This document shows, piece after piece, positions 1 through 6,651 of a stretch of 28,264 bases of DNA. The stretch's first letter is position 1; each line of letters begins with the position of its first letter. This DNA comes from JAPEKQ01 sp964597945 (lineage in GTDB: Bacteria; Joyebacterota; Joyebacteria; Joyebacterales; Joyebacteraceae). Where the stretch lies: contig CAZRAD010000016.1 in assembly GCA_964597945.1 (NCBI GenBank), forward strand, positions 1-28,264, given 5' to 3'. The notes under the pieces are model-generated. The model made no database searches, was not told the origin of the DNA, and saw nothing but the letters and a program-made list of their open reading frames with translations. Made by a program: the position numbers and the translations under genes.

Positions 1-655
1 TGTTGAATGCCTCGAGCGTCCCGAACGGGTCAGGAAACTCGATATCCTCGACGTCGACCAGCGGGTCGGCGATCTCGATCTTGCCGTTTCTGATGACCAC
101 GCACGGCTCGATGTATTCGTTGATGAGACCGTGCACCGAGAAGACGATCATGTAGTCGAGCGGTGGCTTCGGATGGACGGGGAGTCCGCCGACGCGCATG
201 CGGATGCGCTTGGTGACGTCGAGCTCCTTCATTCCCGCCGTCGCGAGCAGGCTCACCATGCCCGGCGCGAGACCGCAGTCGGGGATGATCGTAATGCCCT
301 TCGCCTTCGCCTCGTTGTGGAGCGCCAGTTCACCGTCGACGACCGTGTTGTTCCCGCCGAGATCGCAGAAGTGCGTACCAGCCTGAACGGCCATCCGCGC
401 GAGCTCGAGGTTGAACCGGTAGCTCACCGCGCTCAGCACGCCATTGGCCATTTCCATTGCGCCGAGAACATCCTCCTCGTTCGTGACGTCGACCTCATGC
501 GCGACCGCCTTGTCGGAACCCGCGAACTCAGCGGCCTCCTCGGCAACAGCCCGATCGACATCGGCCACGATGACCTTCTCGACATCGTTCTGGCGGACCA
601 TGTCGTAGACAGCCGCCCTCCCCATCATCCCGCCACCAAGAACCAGCATGCGCAT
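1..655 (-). CDS. Lysine 6-dehydrogenase / saccharopine dehydrogenase-like oxidoreductase (partial, C-terminus outside window)
   Basis: The first 218 codons are present and the frame is open to the window edge. The N-terminus is a Rossmann fold with the dinucleotide loop GGGMMG at residues 7-12 and an acidic strand end (VIVADVD, 28-34). Downstream come CDLGG (97-101), IIPDCGLAPGM (123-133) and GGLPVHPKPPLDY (156-168), which match what I recall of lysine 6-dehydrogenases and related saccharopine dehydrogenase-family enzymes. These carry out NAD(P)-dependent oxidation of an amino acid in the cytoplasm. The start ATG is 7 nt after AGGAGG; a second in-frame ATG lies two codons in. The gene begins 11 nt after the symporter stop, so import and oxidation of one amino acid is a natural reading. 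The exact substrate (lysine, saccharopine or carboxynorspermidine-type) cannot be set from this fragment. Confidence 0.85.
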   Translation of the reverse strand, partial: MRMLVLGGGMMGRAAVYDMVRQNDVEKVIVADVDRAVAEEAAEFAGSDKAVAHEVDVTNEEDVLGAMEMANGVLSAVSYRFNLELARMAVQAGTHFCDLGGNNTVVDGELALHNEAKAKGITIIPDCGLAPGMVSLLATAGMKELDVTKRIRMRVGGLPVHPKPPLDYMIVFSVHGLINEYIEPCVVIRNGKIEIADPLVDVEDIEFPDPFGTLEAFN

Positions 656-666
656 TGCAGCCCCTC

Positions 667-2112
667 CTATTCGTCCGTGATCCGAACGTCGGCCGGAGGC
701 TCGGTGAGGAGACTCACGACGACGACGGCGATGAGTGCCAGGAAGAACGCCGGGACCAGTTCGTAGACGATGTCCTTGAGCGCCGGAACGTTGTGCCAGA
801 CCACGGCCGTGACCGAACCGACGATCATGCCCGCCAGCACGCCCCACTTCGTCGTGCGCTTCCACCAGAGCGAGAGCACCATGCCCGGGCCGAACGCAGC
901 GCCCAGGCCAGCCCACGCGTAGAGCACGAACCAGTAGACGCGTTCCTCCGCGCGGAGCGCGAGGACGAAGGCGACGACGCCGATGATGACGGTCCCGATC
1001 CGGCTGATGGCCACGAGACGCCGCTGCGACGCCTTCCTGTTCATCAGTTGATGGTAGATGTCCTCGGAGAGCGCCGATGTCGCGACCAGGAGCTGCGAGT
1101 CGGCGGTCGACATCATCGCCGCGATGGCGGCCGAGATGATGATGCCCGCGAGCGCCGTGGGGAGCGCCCAGAGCGCGACCTCGGGCATGACGTGCTCGAC
1201 GTCCGCGAGGATGCCCTGACCGAAGTGCGCTAGACCCGCGATACCGACGAGCACCGCGCCCCAGAACGCGATGATGACCCAGACCATCGCGATGACCGTG
1301 CTCTTCCGGAGCTCGCGCGGGTCACGGATGGACATGAATCGTGTGAGCAGGTGCGGCTGACCGACGTACCCGAGCCCGATACCGAGGCTCCCGATGATGA
1401 GCCCCATGATGAGCGGCCGCCCCGTCTGTCCTCCCGTCGCCAGCAGGAGGTTCGGATCGATCGCTGCGAGCCGCTCCGCGACGCCGCTGATTCCTCCCAG
1501 CTTGATGAAGCCTGCCACCGGCAGGATGATCATCGCACCGGCCATCAGAAGCCCCTGGATGAGGTCGGTCCACGCCACCGCGAAGAACCCGCCCATGATC
1601 GTGTAGAAGAGGATGATGACGGCGCCGATGATCATGCCGTGGATCGGGGCGATGCCGAACGTCGTGTGGAGGACCTTGCCCGCGGCGAGGAACTGGGCGG
1701 CGACATAGAACGTGAAGAAGAACACGATGACCGACATCGAGACGATTCTAAGCGTGTGACTCGTGTCGCCGAAACGCGCCTCGAAGTAGTCGGGGAGGGT
1801 CAGCGCGCCGAGCTTCTCGGTCTGGACTCTCAGGCGTCTGGCGACGAGCGTCCACGATACGAAGATGCCGGCAGCACACCCGATGGCCGACCAGATCGCC
1901 GAGAACCCGCTGGCGAGCGCGAGACCGGGCAGCCCTATCAGGAGCCATGCGCTCTCGCCGCTCGCGCGCTCGCTCAGCGCGACGACCCACGGCCCGAGCC
2001 TCCGGCCCGCCAGCAGGAAGTCGGCGAGGGTCTTCGTGAACCGGACGGTGACGAAACCGACGACGACAACAACGAGAAGATAGCCGATGAAGCCTGCGAG
2101 GACCGGGTCCAT
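667..2112 (-). CDS. Sodium:solute symporter (SSS family, PutP-like)
   Basis: This is a 481-residue multi-pass inner-membrane protein of the usual SSS length, predicted by eye to have about 13 helices. Diagnostic stretches are ADFLLAGRRLGPWV (30-43), GYVGQPHLLTRFMSI (248-262) and STADSQLLVATSALSEDIY (335-353); the last is the sodium-site helix characteristic of PutP-type proline symporters. It would import a small organic solute, probably an amino acid, using the sodium gradient. I place the start at the ATG at 2112, which sits 6 nt after GGAAGGAG; a GTG one codon upstream is only 3 nt from that site. The ATG overlaps the stop of the 32-residue membrane protein by one base (TGATG), so the two are probably translationally coupled. 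A dehydrogenase of the lysine 6-dehydrogenase type follows 11 nt downstream. Substrate is inferred from context only. Confidence 0.93.
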   Translation of the reverse strand: MDPVLAGFIGYLLVVVVVGFVTVRFTKTLADFLLAGRRLGPWVVALSERASGESAWLLIGLPGLALASGFSAIWSAIGCAAGIFVSWTLVARRLRVQTEKLGALTLPDYFEARFGDTSHTLRIVSMSVIVFFFTFYVAAQFLAAGKVLHTTFGIAPIHGMIIGAVIILFYTIMGGFFAVAWTDLIQGLLMAGAMIILPVAGFIKLGGISGVAERLAAIDPNLLLATGGQTGRPLIMGLIIGSLGIGLGYVGQPHLLTRFMSIRDPRELRKSTVIAMVWVIIAFWGAVLVGIAGLAHFGQGILADVEHVMPEVALWALPTALAGIIISAAIAAMMSTADSQLLVATSALSEDIYHQLMNRKASQRRLVAISRIGTVIIGVVAFVLALRAEERVYWFVLYAWAGLGAAFGPGMVLSLWWKRTTKWGVLAGMIVGSVTAVVWHNVPALKDIVYELVPAFFLALIAVVVVSLLTEPPADVRITDE

Positions 2113-2210
2113 CACTCACTCCTTCCGCTGGTCCGGATGAAGAACACGATCGTCAAGGCAAGGAACAGAGCAGGAGGGAAGACAAACCAGAAGACGGTTG
2201 AGGACGGCAT
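2112..2210 (-). CDS. Small single-span membrane protein, probable symporter accessory subunit
   Basis: This is a 32-codon reading frame. It starts at an ATG preceded by AAAGGAGAGG at good spacing and ends in a TGA that overlaps the symporter ATG by one base. The peptide has a short polar start (MPSST), one uninterrupted hydrophobic segment from about residue 6 to 25 (VFWFVFPPALFLALTIVFFI) and a basic tail (RTSGRSE). That arrangement suggests one helix with a cytoplasmic C-terminus. Known precedents are small one-helix partners of sodium symporters, such as MetS next to MetP in corynebacteria and the 'symporter small accessory protein' class. I see no residue-level match strong enough to assign it to either. 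The good ribosome-binding site, tight coupling and ideal helix length make it likely real. Confidence 0.75.
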   Translation of the reverse strand: MPSSTVFWFVFPPALFLALTIVFFIRTSGRSE

Positions 2211-2267
2211 TCACCTCTCCTTTCGGCGGAGGACCTGTGCCGGTGCGCTGTTCGCGAGCGGGACGCC

Positions 2268-2289
2268 GGGGCCGTGCGAACTCGGCCCC
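2268..2289 (-). terminator. GC-rich hairpin after the phosphoesterase gene, no T-run
   Basis: A perfect 7-bp inverted repeat (GGGGCCG / CGGCCCC) encloses an 8-nt loop. It lies between the phosphoesterase stop and the small membrane protein gene. No T-run follows on the minus strand, so it may be a Rho-linked end, an RNA-stabilising stem or a partial terminator rather than a classical intrinsic terminator. Confidence 0.35.
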
Positions 2290-2311
2290 ACACCCTGCGG
2301 CTGCAGCGCAG

Positions 2312-5050
2312 CTACCTGATCACGACGAGCTTCTGGTGCGCCGTGCCCCCTCCGGCCTCGAGGCGGAAGAAGTAGATGCCGGAGGCGACCGGTCTGCCCG
2401 TCGCGTCGCGGAGATCCCAGTCGATGGCATGCTCGCCGCCGTCGTAGACATCGTCCGTGAGCACCGTGACCCGGCGTCCGGCGACATCGTAGACGGTCAG
2501 CTCGACATCCGCGCGGGATGGTAGCACAAAGGAGAGAGACGTGCCAGACCGGGCGGGACTCGGGTGACACGGCATCAGCGCGAGCGCGGTGATGTCTGTC
2601 TCCGGGACGTCGGTTGCCGGTCCGATCGTGACGTACTCGGTAGTGTGAGGAGAGAGCGGGAGGGCGACCGTGACGGTCGCGATGTCTCCGTCGATGAGCG
2701 TCTGCGTGATCTCGCCATTGTCGGTCGCGTAGGGCGCTGCGCACGCGGGAACGTGGAACTTCACGACCGCGTGTTCGAAACCCTCCGGGTAGTTGTTCTC
2801 CACGACCGCGTCGATCGTGGCCGGCGTCCCATCATTGGCGGGGGCGTAGGTGACCCTGAGCTCTTCACCATAGTCACCTGCGTAGAGCGTCTCGACCGGC
2901 GTGACCGTGTTGCCCGAGACGCGGACCAGGCGGAAGGCGCGGTTCTCATCGCAGCAGCTGTCCGTGCCGAGGTCGTACGGGTGCTCGGTGATCGAACCCC
3001 AGTTGTTGTGGATGTGCCCCCAGACTGCGCAGTCGACACCGAGGTCTCCGAGATCGAGCTGCCACTGGAAGTCGAGATGATAGAAGAGGATCTGGGCCAT
3101 GTCCGGAGAAGTCATCGCCAGGTCGTCGACGAGCCAAGCGAGCTGGAGGGCCGTGAAGCTGTCCGAACCGTAGATGTCGTATCGCCACGAGTCGTAGTTG
3201 TTGTACGCCTCCATCCCGACGAAGTGCGCGTCGGCGTAGTCGAACGTGTAGTTCTGCGTGTAGATGGCATCACCCGGCGGAGGGTCGTCCAGGTAGCGCC
3301 ACCCGAAGATGCTCCACCAGTCGCGTCTGGCCGTTCCGTCCGGGGGCAGTGTGCTGCCCCATCCTCCGAGGTCGTGGTTTCCGCCGACGAGGAAGACCGG
3401 GACGTCGAGCTCGCGCATGATGCGGTGCGCCTTCGAGAAGACGTGCCAGTCGAGGTAGTCCTCAAGCTCGCCCTCATTGACGAGGTCGCCGGTGTGGAGG
3501 ACGAACGCCGGATTGATGATGTTGGCGTCGTCGATGACGGTCCGGAAGTCGACCATCTCGCTCGTGTCACCCGCCGCGCCCTGCTGGTAGTGAAACCTGT
3601 GGGTCGGAAGGTGCGTGTCGGTGACGTGGATGAAGTAGAAATCGCTGTCGATCGAGCTCTGGACTGAGACGGCGTGCGCGACGGTGTCCGCGGGCACCCC
3701 GGCCGCCTCCACGACGAGGTCGAAGACGGCCTCCGGGGCGTCGAATGGGACGTACGCCGACATGAACCACCGCTCGTGGGGGTGGTCGTAGTTCGTGTTC
3801 CAGATGGTCGTTTCGTACGTGAGACCGCCGTGGCGAAGCTCGGCCGACCAACCCGTGGTCGAGAGCGGCGCGATCGCTTCGATCGAGAAGCTCTGACCCG
3901 GTTCCACGATGGCAGGCACCGACAGGATCGGGCGCATCACCGTTGTGAGCGTGTCACCGCGTCCCTCCGATGTGGCGAGAGGCATGAGTTCGAACTCGAT
4001 CTCGTTCGTCATCCCGGCGATGACGAAGATGTTGGTATCGCCGGGGTAGTATCCGTCCGGCTCCGCCATCAGCCCGTAGTTCGACTGCGGCAGCGTCGCC
4101 CCGAACGCGCCGTCCGGGTCCGAGAGCGCCTCGGTGTAGGGTGATATCTCATTGACGCGACAGTCGATGGAGGCGCCGGCGATCCCGGCACCATCCATCT
4201 CATCGACGACCGTTCCATCGAGGAGGCCGGTCGGCATCCCGCGGACGACGTGGACCACGTCACTGACCGACGCCAGGTCCGGCTCGCCTGCAGCGAACGT
4301 GCGCACAATGGCGAGCGCTCCTCCGGCGGGGAGAGTTGCGGTGGTCACGACCGGCCGGGACCAGTCCGGGCCATGCGTGACGTTGAAGGCCCCTGAGAGC
4401 GTCGTGTACGCGTAGCAGGTCGCATCACCGCGGGAAGCGGTCCACTCCGTGATCGTGGAGATCCCGGTCACGTCCGTCCCGTATCCCGGGACGAAGTGCG
4501 CGCCGTCCGCCCAGTGGAGCATGTCACCGATGGCATAGCCGGCGACGGCGTCGCCGTTGTTCTGGAGTTCGGTCTTGATCGTCAGATAGCTGTTGCCGAT
4601 CTCGAGCGTGTAGCGCGTGGTCACGATGATGTTCGAGTCGCTGGAGTCTGTTCCGGTCACGACGATGATGCCGGGCCCGGTCGAACCGTCGGCCACGACG
4701 GTGATGTTGTTGTAGAGAGGCTGTCTCGTGAGGTCACCGAGGACCGCGTGGTGGCCTCCCAGCTCGTCGATGCGCCCCGGGAGCGCCGCGGCGTCGAGGA
4801 CATTCCCGCCGGTCTCGGCGGGAATGTGGATGTGGGAAGGGGAGGAGATGATGAACGCGGCGAAGTCGTTTGCCAGCAGATAGTCTCCGAGCGCACCGTC
4901 GGCCTCCGGGCCATCGAGAAGCTCGGACGGGTCCGTGACCTGACGGGCGACGACAGCGGCTCCCGCGAGCGCGGTGAGCAGTGTCGCCGAGAGAACGGTG
5001 ACGAGGATGAGGGCGGTTGTGCGTGCTGCGACCCTGTGAGATCGGCTCAT
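2312..5050 (-). CDS. Secreted calcineurin-like metallophosphoesterase with C-terminal FlgD-like module
   Basis: With the start at 5050 this is a 912-residue exported protein. A signal peptide (basic SRSHRVAAR then a hydrophobic core) covers about residues 1-35. An unclassified beta-rich region follows (about 40-270), then a carboxypeptidase-regulatory-like beta domain (275-355) and an Ig-like stretch (370-465). The metallophosphoesterase domain (470-690) has all metal-binding motifs: DTH (478-480), GDLVNEG (521-527), GNHD (557-560), YHLD with H658, and GHIH (678-681). The last 85 residues form the FlgD-like sandwich (VYDVAGR, DGGEH, ASGIYFF) seen at the C-termini of secreted proteins in FCB-group bacteria. 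It should hydrolyse a phosphoester outside the cytoplasm; the substrate is unknown. A GTG at 5119 adds 23 residues and has its own AGGAG, but that site lies just after a TATAAT box and would probably not be transcribed. Confidence 0.9.
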   Translation of the reverse strand: MSRSHRVAARTTALILVTVLSATLLTALAGAAVVARQVTDPSELLDGPEADGALGDYLLANDFAAFIISSPSHIHIPAETGGNVLDAAALPGRIDELGGHHAVLGDLTRQPLYNNITVVADGSTGPGIIVVTGTDSSDSNIIVTTRYTLEIGNSYLTIKTELQNNGDAVAGYAIGDMLHWADGAHFVPGYGTDVTGISTITEWTASRGDATCYAYTTLSGAFNVTHGPDWSRPVVTTATLPAGGALAIVRTFAAGEPDLASVSDVVHVVRGMPTGLLDGTVVDEMDGAGIAGASIDCRVNEISPYTEALSDPDGAFGATLPQSNYGLMAEPDGYYPGDTNIFVIAGMTNEIEFELMPLATSEGRGDTLTTVMRPILSVPAIVEPGQSFSIEAIAPLSTTGWSAELRHGGLTYETTIWNTNYDHPHERWFMSAYVPFDAPEAVFDLVVEAAGVPADTVAHAVSVQSSIDSDFYFIHVTDTHLPTHRFHYQQGAAGDTSEMVDFRTVIDDANIINPAFVLHTGDLVNEGELEDYLDWHVFSKAHRIMRELDVPVFLVGGNHDLGGWGSTLPPDGTARRDWWSIFGWRYLDDPPPGDAIYTQNYTFDYADAHFVGMEAYNNYDSWRYDIYGSDSFTALQLAWLVDDLAMTSPDMAQILFYHLDFQWQLDLGDLGVDCAVWGHIHNNWGSITEHPYDLGTDSCCDENRAFRLVRVSGNTVTPVETLYAGDYGEELRVTYAPANDGTPATIDAVVENNYPEGFEHAVVKFHVPACAAPYATDNGEITQTLIDGDIATVTVALPLSPHTTEYVTIGPATDVPETDITALALMPCHPSPARSGTSLSFVLPSRADVELTVYDVAGRRVTVLTDDVYDGGEHAIDWDLRDATGRPVASGIYFFRLEAGGGTAHQKLVVIR

Positions 5051-5130
5051 GACGTCATATCCTGTGTTGGATGTCCGAGCGCTCGGGGTCGCGCTACTGT
5101 CGAAAGGGGTTCGTGACACACGTAGCTCCT

Positions 5131-5158
5131 ATTATACCCCGGTTGCGGTGTGCATCAA
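5131..5158 (-). promoter_or_regulatory. Sigma70-like promoter for the metallophosphoesterase gene
   Basis: Reading the minus strand, TTGATG (plus 5153-5158) is followed after 16 nt by a perfect TATAAT (plus 5131-5136). A start of transcription near 5124 would leave about 74 nt of leader before the ATG at 5050. It would exclude the ribosome-binding site of the alternative GTG at 5119. It overlaps the divergent plus-strand promoter-like site. Confidence 0.55.
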
Positions 5159-5171
5159 AGCGGTGTAGACT
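5143..5171 (+). promoter_or_regulatory. Sigma70-like promoter for the DUF4870 gene
   Basis: TTGCGG (5143-5148) and TAGACT (5166-5171) are separated by exactly 17 nt, giving 3/6 and 4/6 matches to the consensus boxes. The site lies about 107 nt before the DUF4870 start and physically overlaps the minus-strand promoter, so the two directions may compete or share a regulator. Confidence 0.4.
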
Positions 5172-5277
5172 GACGCCGAATCATCAGAGAAGGCAGTGTC
5201 CACGGGGTTCTGGTTGTGAGAGCGCCGCGCGGCTGCGCCGGGCACTGCGCACTTCATTCGGAAGGGAGTCGAACACC

Positions 5278-5673
5278 ATGGACGAGAACACCACACGGGC
5301 CCAGCAGCCGGTCGAGGTAGCGAACAACGGGGTCTCGAAGGACGCCAGAACGTGGGGAATGGCCTGTCACCTGATGGCTCTGGCGGGCTTCGTCCTGCCG
5401 ATAGTGGGCATCGTCGTCGGTCCTCTGGTCGTCTGGATGCTGAAGCGCGACGAGGATCCGTTTATCGACGATCAGGGGAAGGAGGCAGTGAACTTCCAGA
5501 TCACGATGCTCATTGCGTTCGTCGTCTGCTTCTTCCTGATGTTCGTGGTGATCGGCGCATTCCTGATGCCCCTCGTCGGACTGGCAGATCTCATCTTCAC
5601 CATCATCGGCGCGATGAAGGCGAACGAGGGTGTGAAGTACCGCTACCCGTTCGCGATCCGGTTCCTGAAGTAG
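5278..5673 (+). CDS. DUF4870 (Tic20-like) small membrane protein
   Basis: This is a 131-residue integral membrane protein. A polar N-terminal tail (1-24) leads into WGMACHLMALAGF (26-38), a helix over about 30-54, the loop motif KRDEDPFIDDQGKEAVNFQ (56-74), then two hydrophobic helices and a short C-terminal tail. The 'His-Leu ... DQGKEAxNFQ' pattern is the signature of DUF4870, a family of unknown function with Tic20-like topology found widely in bacteria. The start is the ATG at 5278, with GGAAGGGAG about 9 nt upstream; the same frame is open further upstream but that part has no signal and spans the promoter region. A ParB-like gene starts 11 nt after its stop. Confidence 0.9.
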   Translation: MDENTTRAQQPVEVANNGVSKDARTWGMACHLMALAGFVLPIVGIVVGPLVVWMLKRDEDPFIDDQGKEAVNFQITMLIAFVVCFFLMFVVIGAFLMPLVGLADLIFTIIGAMKANEGVKYRYPFAIRFLK

Positions 5674-5684
5674 CGGATCGTTCC

Positions 5685-6083
5685 TTGCCGTTCGCGATCG
5701 AACTGACCCGGCTCCAACCGAGCCAGCTCTACATCAGCCGCGAGAAGCTGGCCGTGGTCATCGGCGCTGCGTCCAGTGGCGAGCCACCCGATCCGGTTCC
5801 CGTCAAGGAACTGGACGGCAGGCTCATCCTGACCGACGGGCACACCCGCGCAGTTGCGGCACACCTTGCAGGCCGCGTGCGTGTCGAGGCCGAGTGGGAT
5901 CAGGATGAGCTGGATTGGGACGCGTACCGTGAGTGCGTGCGCTGGTGTCTTGAGGAAGGCGTCACAGGAGTTGCCGCATTGGCGCTGCGCACAGTATCCC
6001 AGGAGGAGTACGAGACCGTCTGGATCGCGCGCTGTCACGCGATGCAGGCTGAACTCGACAGGAAGCGAAGAGAGCGGCCGTAA
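5685..6083 (+). CDS. ParB/sulfiredoxin-fold-like small protein of unknown function
   Basis: The protein has 132 residues if started at the TTG at 5685. Recognisable stretches are ELTRLQPSQLYISREKL (6-22), LDGRLILTDGHTRAVAAHLAG (43-63) and WDQDELDWDAYRECVRWC (71-88). The TDGHTRA motif after a 'lines up, parameter, then recycle' beta strand resembles the nucleotide-binding GxxR region of ParB/Srx-like domains, but the family I recall with this layout is an uncharacterised stand-alone protein in many bacteria. The TTG is the only start codon between the DUF4870 stop and the conserved region, and the ribosome-binding site is weak (GAAGTAGCGG), so translation may depend on readout of the preceding gene. 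The frame is open upstream through DUF4870 but that part is out-of-frame shadow. Function is not assigned. Confidence 0.75.
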   Translation: MPFAIELTRLQPSQLYISREKLAVVIGAASSGEPPDPVPVKELDGRLILTDGHTRAVAAHLAGRVRVEAEWDQDELDWDAYRECVRWCLEEGVTGVAALALRTVSQEEYETVWIARCHAMQAELDRKRRERP

Positions 6084-6141
6084 GAGCGACCGGCTGTCAG
6101 GGGTGCGGTAGCTGCCCGAGAGGCAACAGCGGCCGGAACCA

Positions 6142-6162
6142 GGCGGGTCCATCAGACCCGTC
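6142..6162 (+). other. Hairpin just upstream of a lipoprotein ribosome-binding site
   Basis: GGCGGGTC (6142-6149) and GACCCGTCC (6155-6163 region) can form 6 Watson-Crick pairs plus a wobble and one more pair around a CATCA loop. It ends only a few bases before the GGGAGGG ribosome-binding site. It could mark the end of the preceding transcript or shape access to that site; no T-run follows. Confidence 0.3.
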
Positions 6163-6180
6163 CAAGCGGGAGGGATGAGA

Positions 6181-6651
6181 ATGAGTCGTCGGACCATCAC
6201 GCTGGTGCTTCTGATCATCGGTGCCGCGTTCGTGCTGTCCGGCTGTGCCGCGGGAACCGCTCGGTTCTCGGTCGATGAGCCGGCCGGGTTCTGGGCCGGG
6301 CTCTGGCACGGCCTGATCATCATCATCACGTTCATCTGGGGGCTCTTCAGCGACACGGTTCGGATGTACGAGCCACGGAATATCGGCAACCTCTACGACC
6401 TCGGCTTCGTTCTGGGCGCCATGATCAGTCTCGGTGGGATGTGCGGGAGTCGCCGCAGGAAGAAGTCCCCGTGCGTCACGATCTCAAGCGACATCGATGA
6501 CACCGACTGGGGCGAGGTTGAGACCAGGGTCAAGCGCGGTATACGCAGCTGGCTCGACGAGACCGAGGGGACTGAAGGCGACTGGGGCAAGGTCGCGGCC
6601 GATGTCGAAGAGCGAATCAAGCGTGAGCTCAGGGAGTGGAGCAAGAAGTAG
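6181..6651 (+). CDS. Conserved lipoprotein with one membrane span and duplicated C-terminal helix
   Basis: This 156-residue protein starts with a lipoprotein signal (SRRTITLVLLIIGAAFVLSGC) with an ideal lipobox LSGC; Cys22 would be lipidated. Next comes AGFWAGLWHG (35-44) and a hydrophobic segment leading to FIWGLFSDTVRMYE (51-64) and LYDLGFVLGA (71-80). I recall this pattern from a widespread family of small lipoproteins without known function. The C-terminal third is charged and contains two similar amphipathic helices: DWGEVETRVKRGIRSWLDE (109-127) and DWGKVAADVEERIKRELREW (134-153). The start at 6181 lies 6 nt after GGGAGGG; the ATG at 6175 is immediately against that site and so is less likely. 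The stop overlaps the start of the methyltransferase (TAGTG). Confidence 0.82.
   Translation: MSRRTITLVLLIIGAAFVLSGCAAGTARFSVDEPAGFWAGLWHGLIIIITFIWGLFSDTVRMYEPRNIGNLYDLGFVLGAMISLGGMCGSRRRKKSPCVTISSDIDDTDWGEVETRVKRGIRSWLDETEGTEGDWGKVAADVEERIKRELREWSKK

Noticed and set aside
131..766. Long plus-strand frame opposite the dehydrogenase gene
   Set aside because: It is the antisense shadow of a minus-strand gene with clear Rossmann motifs; composition is Arg/His/Asp-rich without domain features, as expected for high-GC reverse frames.
5051..5119. 23-residue N-terminal extension of the phosphoesterase from a GTG at 5119 with AGGAG
   Set aside because: The AGGAG lies immediately after TATAAT and would be upstream of the transcript start; the signal peptide begins properly at the ATG at 5050. 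Kept as an alternative only.
5071..5277. Upstream in-frame extension of the DUF4870 frame
   Set aside because: It runs through the promoter region, is Arg/Cys-rich and has no ribosome-binding site, while the ATG at 5278 fits the family's N-terminus.
5352..5684. N-terminal extension of the ParB-like frame across DUF4870
   Set aside because: It overlaps DUF4870 in another frame and has shadow-like composition; conservation starts after 5685.
6084..6180. Possible riboswitch between the ParB-like gene and the lipoprotein
   Set aside because: Only a simple hairpin and some GC-rich complementarity are visible; no known riboswitch core could be matched.
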